A stretch of DNA of 64,000 nucleotides from Alteromonas pelagimontana (GCF_002499975.2 NZ_CP052766.1:2232001-2296000), one strand, 5' to 3'; positions 17,932-28,212 are shown, numbered from the stretch's first letter. Numbers and translations: made by a program. The notes: generated by a model from the letters alone, not told the origin.

Positions 17932-19638
17932 ATGTTCGCCATCGATTACGAAATTTTAATAGCAGCATTTCTGCTTTTTGCTGGCATTCTTTCCAGCAAA
18001 CTGTCGCCACGGCTGGGCTTGCCGGTACTGGTGCTTTTCCTGATCGTGGGAATGCTGGCCGGCGAGGATGGTATTGGCGGGTTAGCATTTGATGATGCCG
18101 AAACCGCCCATGCGCTGGGCACCCTTGCGCTGGTAATGATTCTGTTTGACGGCGGCTTACAAACTTCCTTTTCCGCCATTAAATCGGTGTGGAAGCCAGC
18201 GTCATTGCTGGCGACCGTGGGGGTGGCAATTACTGCCGCGCTTACCGGTTTGGCTGCATCATTTATATTAGGCATTCCGCCGCTGGTAGGGTTGTTATTA
18301 GGTGCCATCGTTGGCTCAACCGACGCCGCTGCGGTTTTTTCTATTCTACGAAACGCCGGCGTTCATATTAATAAACGTCTTAAATCAACACTGGAGATTG
18401 AAAGCGCCTCAAACGATCCTATGGCGATATTTCTTACCGTTGGGTTACTTGAGCTTATCACCCACCAGATGGAGCCGGGCGTAGAGTTACTTATTCTGTT
18501 TGTGAAGCAGATGGGAATAGGTGCTGTTACTGGTATTGCGGTGGGATGGCTGGTGGTACGGCTGATTAACCGAATTACGTTAATTGCTGCAGGACTTTAC
18601 CCGGTACTGGTAGCTATATGTGGCCTCTTAGCTTTTGGTATTGCTGCAACGTTGGGAGGCAGCGGTTTCCTGGCAACATTTATTGCTGGCGTGATTATCG
18701 GCAATAGCCGATTTGTGTTCCAGCGGGCAACTTTTCTGTTTCACGACGGCCTGGCTTGGTTAAGTCAAATTGCCATGTTCGTGATGTTGGGGCTGCTGGT
18801 CAATCCCAAGTCCCTGCTCGAAGTATGGGCTGAAGGATTAGTGATAGCGTTCATTCTGATTTTCATTGCGCGACCGATAGCCGTGGCCCCTTTTGTTGCA
18901 TTAAGCGGGTTTTCAAAGCAGGAAGTTGCCATGATCAGCTGGGTGGGGTTACGCGGTTCTGTTCCCATTATTCTGGCAATTTTTCCGCTGTTGTTTGGTA
19001 TTCCGGAAGCCAGCCTGATTTTCAATGTGGTTTTTTTCGTGGTGCTGATTTCTGCTACTTTACAGGGTTCAACCTTACCTTGGGCTGCGCGCAAGCTTAA
19101 TCTTATTGAAACGCCGCCCGTCACGCCCGCGGCCATTCTGGAAATCAGTTCGCTTGGAGATGTTGACGCCGATATTGTGCAGTACACGCTCGGTTATTCT
19201 GCCAAAGCGATAGATCGCCGTTTAGCCGAACTGGCATTGCCTGAGGGCGCTGTAGTAGCAATGATTGTAAGAGGAGCCGAAGTATTTCCGCCCCGGGGCT
19301 CTACGGTGATGACCGCGGGTGATCATCTGTTTCTTGTCATTAAACCCGGCTTACGCCCATTTGTAGATTACATCTTCTCTCATGTGGAATCCCTAAATGA
19401 TAATGCCTTACCCAGGCGTGAAGTTATTTTAAAAGGAAACGCACGATTGACGGATATATGTCTTTCGTATGGATTTACTATTCCACCCGCAGATGCGACT
19501 ACCCTTGATACTTATTTAAAACAACACGCCACCGGAGAGATTGCCGAAGGAACCGTTATTGCAACTCAGGCGGGGGTCTTTACTATTAAAACGTTGCATC
19601 AGGGAGCCATAGGCGCAGTTGCATTTTTATCAGCCTGA
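17932..19638 (+). CDS. nhaP2: K+/H+ antiporter, NhaP2/CvrA type (CPA1 membrane domain plus TrkA-C)
   Basis: 568 aa, close to the usual length of NhaP2. About twelve membrane segments fill residues 1-385 (GLPVLVLFLIVGMLAGEDG near the start; GSTDAAAVFSILR and ESASNDPMAIFL carry the ion-binding Asp and Asn-Asp residues of the CPA1 family; SWVGLRGSVPI at the C-terminal end). A cytoplasmic TrkA-C domain follows (about 400-480: AIDRRLAELALPEGAVVAMIVRG) and would sense a regulatory ligand. It expels K+ in exchange for protons under high potassium or alkaline load. Strong ribosome site GAGAGGAAG. Monocistronic. Confidence 0.9.
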   Translation: MFAIDYEILIAAFLLFAGILSSKLSPRLGLPVLVLFLIVGMLAGEDGIGGLAFDDAETAHALGTLALVMILFDGGLQTSFSAIKSVWKPASLLATVGVAITAALTGLAASFILGIPPLVGLLLGAIVGSTDAAAVFSILRNAGVHINKRLKSTLEIESASNDPMAIFLTVGLLELITHQMEPGVELLILFVKQMGIGAVTGIAVGWLVVRLINRITLIAAGLYPVLVAICGLLAFGIAATLGGSGFLATFIAGVIIGNSRFVFQRATFLFHDGLAWLSQIAMFVMLGLLVNPKSLLEVWAEGLVIAFILIFIARPIAVAPFVALSGFSKQEVAMISWVGLRGSVPIILAIFPLLFGIPEASLIFNVVFFVVLISATLQGSTLPWAARKLNLIETPPVTPAAILEISSLGDVDADIVQYTLGYSAKAIDRRLAELALPEGAVVAMIVRGAEVFPPRGSTVMTAGDHLFLVIKPGLRPFVDYIFSHVESLNDNALPRREVILKGNARLTDICLSYGFTIPPADATTLDTYLKQHATGEIAEGTVIATQAGVFTIKTLHQGAIGAVAFLSA

Positions 19639-19801
19639 TTAACTCCAGCTCCCTATATCGAATCGGGGTCAATAGTATAAGATGAGTGAACGGGTGATTA
19701 GGACTAGCCCCAAGCCATTTACTTTATTTTGCTATATGATGGCTGCCATAACATAAGCAGAGATACCTTACAGGTATCCATAATAACCAGCGAACGACAC
19801 T

Positions 19802-22090
19802 ATGAAATTTTATACACCTCTTGTGCTGGCAGGCCTTAGCCTGGTTAGCCTTTTTAGTTGCACGGCTACACAGACAACCATGAAAACACCGACCGAAAAG
19901 CTTACCCTGGAGCGAATTTATCAGGATAAAGAATTTACCACCGAACGGGCGCCTTACTTTCGTTGGCTAGACGATGGCAGTGGCTATACGGTTTTAGAAG
20001 CACGCGATAAAGCCACCAAAAACAATGCTGACGACGAACATGGCGTTAAAGGCAGTGATATTGTCTTTTATCAACCGGATAGCGCCGGGCGCAAAGTGCT
20101 GGTGACGTTAGAGCAACTTACCCCCGAAGGTGCCGATAACGCATTGACCATTGAAGATTATCAGTGGTCTGACGATGGTAAATGGTTACTTGTGTTCACC
20201 AATGGCCAGAAAGTGTGGCGCTCTCGCAGTCGCGGTGATTTCTGGGTGCTTAATTTACAGACCGATAAATTGTATCAATTGGGCGGCACTGATCCGGAAG
20301 CAACCAGCCTGATGTTCGCCAAGTTCTCACCCGACAGCCAGCGTGTGGCGTATGTTCAGCACAACAACATTTATATGGAAGATTTGGGAAGCCACGAGGT
20401 TACGGCACTTACGACAGACGGCAACGACAATATTGTCAACGGTAACTTCGACTGGGTTTACGAGGAAGAATTCAGTATTCGCGATGGTTTTCGCTGGAGC
20501 CCGGACAGCAAAAATATCGCTTATTGGCAGCTGGATACCAGCGGGGTGGAGTACTTCACCATGATCAACAATACGGATTCGTTGTATCCCACCCTTACGC
20601 GTTTTCCTTACCCGAAAGCGGGCGAGCAAAACTCAGCAGTAAGGGTCGGCGTGGTAGAAGTAGCCAATCAGCAAACCCACTGGGCTAATTTATCCGGCGA
20701 TAACCGCGATCGCTATATTCCTCGCATCAGTTGGGCTGGAACCAGTGAAGCGCTGCTAATTCAAGATGTTAATCGCCCGCAAAACACCAACAAACTACGG
20801 CTATTTAACTGGCAGAAAGGCGAGCTTACGACCATTTATACCGATCATGATGAGGCGTTTCTTGAATGGTATTATGCCGCACAGTGGGAAGAAGATGGCA
20901 GTCACTTTATCTGGCACAGCGAGCGCGACGGCTGGCGTCATCTGTACCGCATTTCTCGCGACGGCAAAAGTATTGTCGACCTTACCCCGGGAAATTACGA
21001 CATTGTTGATTTGATCGCATTAAACGAGAAGACCAACAGCCTGTTTTTTATCGCTGCTCCCGAACATCCGGAACAGCGCTTTCTCTTTAAAGCCAGCCTG
21101 GATGGTAGTGAGCCGGTAAAACGTATTACGCCGCAGCAGTACGCCGGGCAAAACAGTTATTACATGTCAAAAGATGCCAGCTGGGCAATGCACACCAATA
21201 GCCGCTTTAATCAGCCGCCAATGAGCGAGATTATTAAAGTGGAAGGTCATCAACCAGTAAAAGAACTTACCACCAACGACGAGCTAAAACAGAAGCTGGC
21301 TAAAGAAAATCTACCCGAGCATGAGTTTTTTCAGGTTGAAGCCCGTGATGGTGTTGCGCTGGACGGTTGGGTAATGTTCCCGCCTAACATGGACACGACA
21401 AAAAAATACCCGATTATTTTTTACGTTTACGGCGAACCCTGGGGCTCTACGGTACAGGATAGCTGGGGCGGTGACAGCTATCTTTGGGCCAGCATGATGG
21501 CGCAAGAAGGATTTATTATGGCGTCGGTAGATAACCGTGGTACACGAGCGCCCAAAGGGCGAGACTGGCGCAAATCTATCTATAAGAAAATCGGTAGCTT
21601 AACCGTGCGAGATCAGGTCGATGCCCTTGATGCGATGGCAAAACGCTGGTCGCAAATTGATACCTCAAGAGTGGGAGTATGGGGCCACTCCGGCGGCGGC
21701 AGCTCTACATTAAACTTATTGTTCCGCCATGGTGACAAGTTTCACGTAGGCGTAGCTCAGGCGCCAGTGGCTGACATTCGTTTTTATGATTCTATTTATC
21801 AGGAACGCTATTCAGGCAACCCCAAAACAGATCCTGACAGCTACACCCAAACATCGCCTATTACCTTTGCTAAAGATTTGACCGGCGAGCTGTTGCTGGT
21901 ACACGGTACCGGCGATGACAACGTGCATTATCAAGGCACCGAGGCGTTGATCAACGAGCTGGTGAAGTACAATAAACAGTTTGAGTTTATGTCTTATCCC
22001 AACCGTAGCCATTCGCTTCGCGAAGGAGACGGCACCACGTTGCACCTGCAAACCATGAAAACTGAGTTCTTTAAAACTCACCTGCAATAA
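19802..22090 (+). CDS. DPP-IV family serine peptidase (S9), lipoprotein
   Basis: 762 aa. Signal with lipobox-like LFSC (Cys20). Residues ~100-500 form the DPPIV N-terminal beta-propeller (FSIRDGFRWSPDSKNIAYWQLD). The C-terminal alpha/beta-hydrolase domain holds Ser630 in GHSGGGSS, Asp705/706 in GTGDDNVH and His737 in NRSHSL, matching the S9 triad order. The Ser motif is GHSGGG where many family members have GWSYGG. It would cleave dipeptides (often X-Pro) from peptides in the periplasm. Monocistronic, followed by a terminator. Confidence 0.9.
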   Translation: MKFYTPLVLAGLSLVSLFSCTATQTTMKTPTEKLTLERIYQDKEFTTERAPYFRWLDDGSGYTVLEARDKATKNNADDEHGVKGSDIVFYQPDSAGRKVLVTLEQLTPEGADNALTIEDYQWSDDGKWLLVFTNGQKVWRSRSRGDFWVLNLQTDKLYQLGGTDPEATSLMFAKFSPDSQRVAYVQHNNIYMEDLGSHEVTALTTDGNDNIVNGNFDWVYEEEFSIRDGFRWSPDSKNIAYWQLDTSGVEYFTMINNTDSLYPTLTRFPYPKAGEQNSAVRVGVVEVANQQTHWANLSGDNRDRYIPRISWAGTSEALLIQDVNRPQNTNKLRLFNWQKGELTTIYTDHDEAFLEWYYAAQWEEDGSHFIWHSERDGWRHLYRISRDGKSIVDLTPGNYDIVDLIALNEKTNSLFFIAAPEHPEQRFLFKASLDGSEPVKRITPQQYAGQNSYYMSKDASWAMHTNSRFNQPPMSEIIKVEGHQPVKELTTNDELKQKLAKENLPEHEFFQVEARDGVALDGWVMFPPNMDTTKKYPIIFYVYGEPWGSTVQDSWGGDSYLWASMMAQEGFIMASVDNRGTRAPKGRDWRKSIYKKIGSLTVRDQVDALDAMAKRWSQIDTSRVGVWGHSGGGSSTLNLLFRHGDKFHVGVAQAPVADIRFYDSIYQERYSGNPKTDPDSYTQTSPITFAKDLTGELLLVHGTGDDNVHYQGTEALINELVKYNKQFEFMSYPNRSHSLREGDGTTLHLQTMKTEFFKTHLQ

Positions 22091-22098
22091 CCGCAATA

Positions 22099-22121
22099 AG
22101 GCTGCCGCTGGGCAGCCTTTT
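22099..22121 (+). terminator. Terminator after the DPP-IV peptidase
   Basis: Perfect 7-bp GC-rich stem GGCTGCC / GGCAGCC with loop GCTG followed by TTTT, 9 bp after the stop. Confidence 0.85.
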
Positions 22122-22320
22122 CCCGCTCAGCCTCTGGTTTCTTCCTGCAGAAATCGTTAAAGTGATAGCCTTTCAAAAAGAATTAGTTGTCTCAGCAGGC
22201 TAATAGCCGCTTGTACGTAGTGCACCACTAGGTTGAGTTTCAACTGTTCTTTCCTTCTAAGTATTGTGGTCGTGAGGGAAATCGGCCTGTTAAATTTTGT
22301 CCGGTCTGCAGGGAGGACCT

Positions 22321-23298
22321 ATGCTATTTATCACCAACCGGGAGCCGAAGGGTTCAATTAAAACCCGAATAAACCGCAAATTTGATTTCGATTTACGCAA
22401 AAATGCACCATCAAATTCTATTTATTGTTGTGAGCGGCTGGGGCCAAATGAATATATTGAATTAGGCTCTGAGGCATGGCTGAACAGAATTAAAGACAGT
22501 CCGGCGCAGCAAGTTCTCTTTTATATTCATGGTTTTTCCAGTTTGCCCGAACCGGATATTTTTCCCCGTGTACAAAGGCTGCAGCAGTATTTTAATGCGG
22601 AAGATCCTGAACTGGTACAGGTTGTTCCTGTTATCTGGCCCTGCGACGATGATCCAGGTATCGTTAAGGATTATTGGGACGATCAAAAATCTGCTGATAT
22701 GAGCGCCTACTCCTTTTCCCGCGCGTTACAACGCTTTATGGACTGGCGTGACCAACAAACAGATGCCTCTACTTGCGTTAAACGTATAAATATTCTTGCT
22801 CATTCCATGGGCAGTCGGGTGTTCCGTCAGACGCTGGCAATGTGGAATATGTATGATTTAGCCAATGGGGTGCCGCTGCTGTTCCGCAATACTTTTCTGG
22901 TGGCGGCAGATATTGTCAATGAAACGCTGGAAGAGCACCATGTCGGACGCTTAATGAGCCAGGCCTCGCGTAATTTATCGGTGTACTATGCATCAGACGA
23001 TCTGGCTCTGCGTGCCAGTAAGCTGTCCAATCTCAAAAATAAAGTGGCGTCGCGTCGGCTAGGCCATACAGGCCCGGAAAATATGAGTAAGGTGCAGTCC
23101 AACGTTTATGCGATCGACTGCGACGATATCAATAACTTGTACGATAATCCCAAAGGGCATTTATATTTTCTGAATGCTCATGATGGTGAGCCTGGTGCCG
23201 TATTTGATCATATGCTCAAAGCCATCAAAACCGGTAGAGTGGAAGTGAAAGATGCTATTACCCGTCACCATCAGTTATTGCTTACGCCAGCGTCATAG
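22321..23298 (+). CDS. Alpha/beta hydrolase of the DUF900 family
   Basis: 325 aa. It has the family elements VLFYIHGFSS (oxyanion strand), a central region around an aromatic-rich helix, and the nucleophile elbow AHSMGSRVF with the catalytic Ser in GxSxG form. No signal peptide, so probably cytoplasmic. Reaction and substrate are unknown; the family is annotated as esterase or lipase-like. The frame opens at 22297, but the ATG at 22321 has a strong GGGAGGACCT ribosome site, so I use it. Confidence 0.8.
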   Translation: MLFITNREPKGSIKTRINRKFDFDLRKNAPSNSIYCCERLGPNEYIELGSEAWLNRIKDSPAQQVLFYIHGFSSLPEPDIFPRVQRLQQYFNAEDPELVQVVPVIWPCDDDPGIVKDYWDDQKSADMSAYSFSRALQRFMDWRDQQTDASTCVKRINILAHSMGSRVFRQTLAMWNMYDLANGVPLLFRNTFLVAADIVNETLEEHHVGRLMSQASRNLSVYYASDDLALRASKLSNLKNKVASRRLGHTGPENMSKVQSNVYAIDCDDINNLYDNPKGHLYFLNAHDGEPGAVFDHMLKAIKTGRVEVKDAITRHHQLLLTPAS

Positions 23299-23457
23299 GA
23301 ATCTGCTTTTACGCGTGAACAGTATTACTTTGGGTGGCCTGCAATGATTTGCGCAGCGGTGGGCCATTCGAAGGCCGCTAATCTTGTTCGTCTATGTTTT
23401 CAGACGCGCCGACTAATGTTTTACATCAGATTGAGCCAAATACATTGAAACCTGACT

Positions 23458-23661
23458 ATGTTTGAAGAATTAGCCCTTGGCGGTTTGTTATTTAGCCCCT
23501 TAGTTGTAATGATACCGATAGCTTTTGCAATGTCGGTGGCGACGCGGCTTATCTTGTATAAGACCGGCCTTTATCGCACGCTGTGGAAAGCGTCATGGTT
23601 TGAAGTGGCACTTTTTATTTGTTATCTGACACTGGTTGTCTGGGCTTGGAGAGGTAACTGA
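23458..23661 (+). CDS. aaeX: AaeX-like small membrane protein (DUF1656)
   Basis: 67 aa, the same length as E. coli AaeX, with two hydrophobic segments (FSPLVVMIPIAFAMSV and VALFICYLTLVVWAW). It is the first gene of an aaeXAB-type operon, 3 bp before the membrane-fusion protein. Its exact role in the efflux complex is not known in the family. Confidence 0.8.
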   Translation: MFEELALGGLLFSPLVVMIPIAFAMSVATRLILYKTGLYRTLWKASWFEVALFICYLTLVVWAWRGN

Positions 23662-23664
23662 TTA

Positions 23665-24525
23665 ATGGGAACAGTATTACGCATTGGTGTCACTTTGTTG
23701 GTGGTGGTGTTAGCCGTAGTTGCTGGACGTTGGGTGTGGGATCAATATCTGCATTCACCCTGGACCAGAGACGGACGAGTACGGGCGCAAGTCATTACCA
23801 TCGCGCCAGATGTATCGGGCTGGGTGACAAATCTGGCAGTGAAAGATAATCAGCAAGTAGCCAAAGGCAGCCCGCTGTTTACGGTGGATACTACGCGCTA
23901 CGAAGCCGCTATCGCAGAGCAGCAGGCAAAAATGGAAAATAAACGCTATGCGTGGGAGCTGGCAAAGCATGAATATGAGCGCCGTCAAAACCTTCTGAAC
24001 GAACAGGCGATAAGCCCCGAAGAGTTAGAGGCGAAACGCATTAATGCTGATTTAGCAAAAGCCGACTACGAACTCGCGGCTGCCCAGTTACGCACCGCCC
24101 AGATCAATCTCTCCCGTACACAAGTCAGTGCTCCGGTAGACGGAACCGTCATTAACTTAAATTTACGACAAGGAAATTACGTAAATAAAGGGGCGGCGGT
24201 AGTGTCAATAGTAAAAAATGACTCGTTTTATGTGACTGGCTACTTTGAGGAAACCAAGCTGCCGTTAATTCACATCGGGCAACGCGCCACAATCAAGCTT
24301 ATGAGTGGCGGTAAAAATTTATCTGGCACCGTCGTTAGTATCGGCAAGGCCATTGCCGATACTAATACGCAGGGCAACAGCCAGCTGCTACCGCAGGTGC
24401 AGCAAACTTTTAACTGGGTAAGGCTCGCTCAGCGCATTCCGGTGGATATCCAGCTTGATTCTATTCCTGCGAACGCCATTCTGGTTGCTGGAACAACCGT
24501 CTCGGTTCACCTGGAAACTCAGTAG
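23665..24525 (+). CDS. aaeA: HlyD-family membrane-fusion protein (AaeA/EmrA-like)
   Basis: 286 aa with one N-terminal membrane anchor, then the biotinyl-lipoyl half motifs (VIAPDVSGWVTNLAVKDNQQVAKG and TQVSAPVDGTVINLNLRQGNYV) flanking a coiled-coil hairpin (residues ~75-140, rich in Glu, Lys, Ala and Leu). The periplasmic adaptor links the FUSC inner-membrane transporter to an outer-membrane channel. Members of this group export aromatic acids; the substrate here is inferred from the aaeXAB layout. Confidence 0.85.
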   Translation: MGTVLRIGVTLLVVVLAVVAGRWVWDQYLHSPWTRDGRVRAQVITIAPDVSGWVTNLAVKDNQQVAKGSPLFTVDTTRYEAAIAEQQAKMENKRYAWELAKHEYERRQNLLNEQAISPEELEAKRINADLAKADYELAAAQLRTAQINLSRTQVSAPVDGTVINLNLRQGNYVNKGAAVVSIVKNDSFYVTGYFEETKLPLIHIGQRATIKLMSGGKNLSGTVVSIGKAIADTNTQGNSQLLPQVQQTFNWVRLAQRIPVDIQLDSIPANAILVAGTTVSVHLETQ

Positions 24526-24530
24526 CTCTC

Positions 24531-26627
24531 ATGTATTTATCGCCTTTACCTGCAGTGTATCTGACGCCCGATAAGCGGACGCTGATATTTGCATTAAAAG
24601 GCGTGATCGCCATGGCTATGGCCCTGTATGTTGCAATGTATCTGGATCTGGAACGGCCGTATTGGGCTTTAGTCTCTGCCGTATTTTTGCAAGTGAGACC
24701 TGAAAGCGGGATGGTGCTGGAAAAAGCGCTTTGCCAGATAGTGGGAACACTCGTAGGCGGTGGTCTCGGGCTGGCGGTTCTCCACTATTTTCATGCTGCA
24801 CCGGAGCTCGCTTTAGGCATTCTTGCCCTGTGGTTAGGGGTAAATTCCGGAATGTCTGCAATGGTCAGGCGTATTAATTTTATTTACGCCTTCGCCATGG
24901 CCGGCATCACCCCGTGCATTATTGTGGTGCTTAGTATGGCCTCTCCAGCCAGCTTCAGCAGCGATTCGGCCTTTAACATTGCTCAGGCGCGCATGAGCGA
25001 GATAATTATCGGTGCATTGTGCGCAATGGTAGTAAGTATGCTGTTTTGGCCACAGCGGGTGCAGGATGCGCTTCGTCAGCAGGCGCGTACGGCAATTAAC
25101 CAAACGATGGATTATCTGACACTGGAGCTGGATCCCTCAGGTTCTCATGAATCCCGACACGAAAGAATTGACGTCATTTTAGAGTCGCTGGCCGCACTCA
25201 ATGACGACTCCAGTGCTGTAATATATGAAGGTCCGGAGGGGCCGGGGCGTTCCCGAGCTGCTACAGTTATCTGCAATAAGATTTTGTCTCTGGTAGCCGT
25301 TATTCAGATATTCGGCCGCTTACAACGGAATTACCCAGAGTTAATGACAGGCGTAATGGGCGAGCTTCTGGCCAACCTGCGCACCGACTTACAACGTATC
25401 ACCGACTCCAACGATTTTGATGAGTGTTACCAGCTTGCTCAGGCGCAACGCAGAAGATTGCTCAAATCCAGCAATGACACCTCAGACGTCACGCCGCTTG
25501 AAGCGCGCCTGCTAAAAACCGCTCAGGAAATGGTAGCAGAGCTGGTGGTGGTGCTGCGCGCGTACAATGCCTTGGGAAAGGGAGAAAAATCGGTATTGAA
25601 GGCTCCGAGGCAGCAGCCTTATCGGGACCCGCTGATAGGTTTTACCACTGGTTTTCGAACATTCCTTGTCTTCAGCATCGGCGCTTCCATCTGGATGACC
25701 ACAGGCTCTGCTGCCGCTATCATGCTGATGATCCTGCCAGTCATTTTTTCCATCATGTTTGCCCGCCTTCCGCCAATGGTCGTCACCGCTGCTTTACGAA
25801 AACTGCTAAAAGGCGTTTTCGTGGCTATTCCTGTGGCAATTTTCTTTGCGTTGAATCTGCTGGCACAAAGTAGCGGTGACTTTGAAGTGCTCGTTCTTGT
25901 TCTGGCAGCGCCGTATTTCTTAGGTTTGATGGCGATCGCCAATCGCGAAGTGCTACCGTACGGTCTGGGCTTTTGTATTCCCTTTACTATTTTGGTGCAG
26001 CCGGGCAATCACATGGCTGCCTCTTTCGCTATCGATTTCACTTTAAGCAGTGCGCTTGCCATTGTGGTTGGGGTAAGTATTTTGTTTTGGGTATTTAAAA
26101 TATTCACCGGCCCCGGCGTGGAGCTTATGCAGTATCGGTTGCTATCGGCAATTCGCCGGGATCTGGAAGACATTCCCTATCATGACAACCCACAGGATTG
26201 GTTTAATGCACGCATGGGTGACAGGCTGTTGCGGCTGGCAAACTACGAAAAAGACGAGGGTAGTCAAACGCGGGTGCTGACAGATTTGGGGCTTACCGGA
26301 CTGAACATTGGTCATGCCTCGTTGCGCTTGCGCGGATTGTTAATCAGTGTGTCAGGACAGCAAATGCAGGAGCTACTGGAAAGCTGGCAGCGGGCGCTGG
26401 CAGACACTTTTCTATTGTGCGCCAAAGGCCAACAAGGCGATTCATTCCGCCGAGCGTGTAACGAAGTACTTACTTACTTGAAAGGGCACGAACAAGCTAA
26501 AGATCACTTACCGCTAATCGAAGGTATGTTTGAACGTTTGAATTTGACCTTTGAACGTGCAGCTACCATGGTGGCAGACAGTCAGGCTTCTTCAAAAAGT
26601 GTGGTTACGGCCGCCGCTTTATCCTAG
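24531..26627 (+). CDS. aaeB: FUSC-family inner-membrane efflux protein (AaeB-like)
   Basis: 698 aa with the duplicated FUSC layout: an N-terminal group of six membrane segments (LIFALKGVIAMAMALYVAMYLDLERPYWALVSAVFLQVRPESG is the diagnostic block, residues ~17-60), a long cytoplasmic domain and a second membrane group from about residue 380, then a C-terminal soluble tail. In E. coli AaeB exports p-hydroxybenzoate. It follows aaeA by 5 bp. No LysR regulator (AaeR) lies next to it, unlike in E. coli. Confidence 0.87.
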   Translation: MYLSPLPAVYLTPDKRTLIFALKGVIAMAMALYVAMYLDLERPYWALVSAVFLQVRPESGMVLEKALCQIVGTLVGGGLGLAVLHYFHAAPELALGILALWLGVNSGMSAMVRRINFIYAFAMAGITPCIIVVLSMASPASFSSDSAFNIAQARMSEIIIGALCAMVVSMLFWPQRVQDALRQQARTAINQTMDYLTLELDPSGSHESRHERIDVILESLAALNDDSSAVIYEGPEGPGRSRAATVICNKILSLVAVIQIFGRLQRNYPELMTGVMGELLANLRTDLQRITDSNDFDECYQLAQAQRRRLLKSSNDTSDVTPLEARLLKTAQEMVAELVVVLRAYNALGKGEKSVLKAPRQQPYRDPLIGFTTGFRTFLVFSIGASIWMTTGSAAAIMLMILPVIFSIMFARLPPMVVTAALRKLLKGVFVAIPVAIFFALNLLAQSSGDFEVLVLVLAAPYFLGLMAIANREVLPYGLGFCIPFTILVQPGNHMAASFAIDFTLSSALAIVVGVSILFWVFKIFTGPGVELMQYRLLSAIRRDLEDIPYHDNPQDWFNARMGDRLLRLANYEKDEGSQTRVLTDLGLTGLNIGHASLRLRGLLISVSGQQMQELLESWQRALADTFLLCAKGQQGDSFRRACNEVLTYLKGHEQAKDHLPLIEGMFERLNLTFERAATMVADSQASSKSVVTAAALS

Positions 26628-26752
26628 CGGCGCAATCGCAATCGAGAGGGACCGGTTTAGTAACCAGAAGCGCTTCCTGCACCTACATATATAAAAGCAG
26701 CCGATCCCTTATTCAATATTCTTGCTCCCTACTGGTAAACTATAAACTGACC

Positions 26753-28129
26753 TTAAAATATAAAACTTAATCCTGCAGCAATAATGAAGGCAATACTGCC
26801 TAAAAGGGTCTCCATTACCGTCCAGGTTTTTAACGTAGTTTTTTCATCCATTTCCAGTAAGCGTGACACCAGCCAGAAGCCTGAGTCGTTAAAATGTGAA
26901 AGCACAGTCGCGCCGCCAGCAATGGCAATTACAATAAAACATAGGTCGAAATCCGATAAGCCTGTAGCGGTAGACACAATCGGCGCCATTAAAGCGGCAG
27001 TCGTTGTTAATGCCACCGTAGCAGAGCCTTGCGCCACTCGCAGACATGTAGAAATAACAAACGCTGCGACAATGACAGGCATACCGGTGTCAGACAATAA
27101 CGCCGCCAACGCCTCTCCAATACCACTGGCCCGCAACACTCCGCCAAACATGCCGCCAGCGCCGGTTACAAGAATGACTGCACATATTGGTCCCAGTGAC
27201 TCAGTGCATAACTTCTCCATTTTGTGTTTACCAAAACGGGGAGTAAATAGTACCAGGCACAGCAGCAGCGTGATAAGCAAAGCAATCGGCGTTTTCCCCA
27301 GCATCCGCACAAATTCCACTGTAGCGGAATCTTCAATGAGTCCGGCAACCAGTAGCGTGTTTAAGCCGGTATCTAAAAAGATAAGCACTACCGGCGTCAG
27401 TAGTATCAGCAGAACCGTAGAAAACGCAGGTAGCGTGCTGGCATCAAACGCCGACTCGTCTGTGCTTTGAAACAGTTTGGAAATCGGAATGGAATATTTA
27501 TGGCCAACATACTGACTAAACAGGTAAGAACCTAAGTACCAGGTAGGAAAGGCAATTAGCAGCCCTACGACTAATAACAAACCAATATCTGCGCCCAGCA
27601 GTTCAGATGCCGCCACCGGCCCTGGATGAGGCGGCACAAATGCATGCATAACAGCAAAGGCTCCGGCAGCGGGAAGCGCATATTTTAACGGCGAGCCGCC
27701 AAACCGTTTCGCTACACTCATTAAAATAGGCATCATGACAATGAGCCCCGCATCAAAGAAAATGGGAAATCCGAACATCAGCGAAGCAATCCCCAGTGCG
27801 AGGGGTGCCCGCGCAGCTCCAAAACGGTTAATTAAGGTATCAGCCAAGACTCGTGCGCCGCCAGTGACTTCCAGTATTTTTCCTATCATGCTGCCTAATC
27901 CCACCAGAAGCGCCACTGATGCTAACGTGCCCCCGAACCCAGACATCATGCTTGGAACAATATCTTCACCAGGAATGCCTGCGGCTAATGCGGTTAGAAA
28001 GCTCACCAGCGTTAGCGAAGCAAAAGCATGAACCTTAAGTTTAATAATAAGCACAATGAGTAACACCAACGCGCACAAACCTATAATTAGCAGATAAGTG
28101 GGGTCAGCAAGTTGAAAATTCGGTTCCAT
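26753..28129 (-). CDS. GntP-family gluconate:H+ symporter
   Basis: 458 aa with about twelve membrane segments, a typical length for GntT/GntU/GntP. Family signatures include GFGGTLASVALLVGLGSMIGKILEVTGGA, PILMSVAKRFGG and the C-terminal FNDSGFWLVSRLLEM. It brings gluconate (or a related aldonate) into the cytoplasm. It is divergent from gluconokinase across a 161-bp region with recognisable GntR-type operators, and would supply substrate to it. Confidence 0.9.
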   Translation of the reverse strand: MEPNFQLADPTYLLIIGLCALVLLIVLIIKLKVHAFASLTLVSFLTALAAGIPGEDIVPSMMSGFGGTLASVALLVGLGSMIGKILEVTGGARVLADTLINRFGAARAPLALGIASLMFGFPIFFDAGLIVMMPILMSVAKRFGGSPLKYALPAAGAFAVMHAFVPPHPGPVAASELLGADIGLLLVVGLLIAFPTWYLGSYLFSQYVGHKYSIPISKLFQSTDESAFDASTLPAFSTVLLILLTPVVLIFLDTGLNTLLVAGLIEDSATVEFVRMLGKTPIALLITLLLCLVLFTPRFGKHKMEKLCTESLGPICAVILVTGAGGMFGGVLRASGIGEALAALLSDTGMPVIVAAFVISTCLRVAQGSATVALTTTAALMAPIVSTATGLSDFDLCFIVIAIAGGATVLSHFNDSGFWLVSRLLEMDEKTTLKTWTVMETLLGSIAFIIAAGLSFIF

Positions 28130-28181
28130 AGCCTTGGCCTGTTTTTTAAGATGATAAAAAGGTTACTTGTTCACAAGTTGG

Positions 28182-28212
28182 ATAGTTACCGGTAACATGG
28201 TACTGATAACAT
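28182..28212. promoter_or_regulatory. Gluconate-type LacI operators between the permease and kinase genes
   Basis: The perfect palindrome GTTACCGGTAAC (28185-28196) is embedded in a longer match to the E. coli GntR operator form ATGTTACCGGTAACAT. A second, weaker copy, ATGGTACTGATAACAT, overlaps its right edge at 28197-28212. Position, between divergent transport and kinase genes, fits control by the LacI protein at 28821-29819. Confidence 0.75.

Noticed and set aside
26784..27470. Rightward 228-codon frame opposite the gluconate permease
   Set aside because: Antisense to a clear GntP permease; composition is that of a complementary membrane-protein frame.
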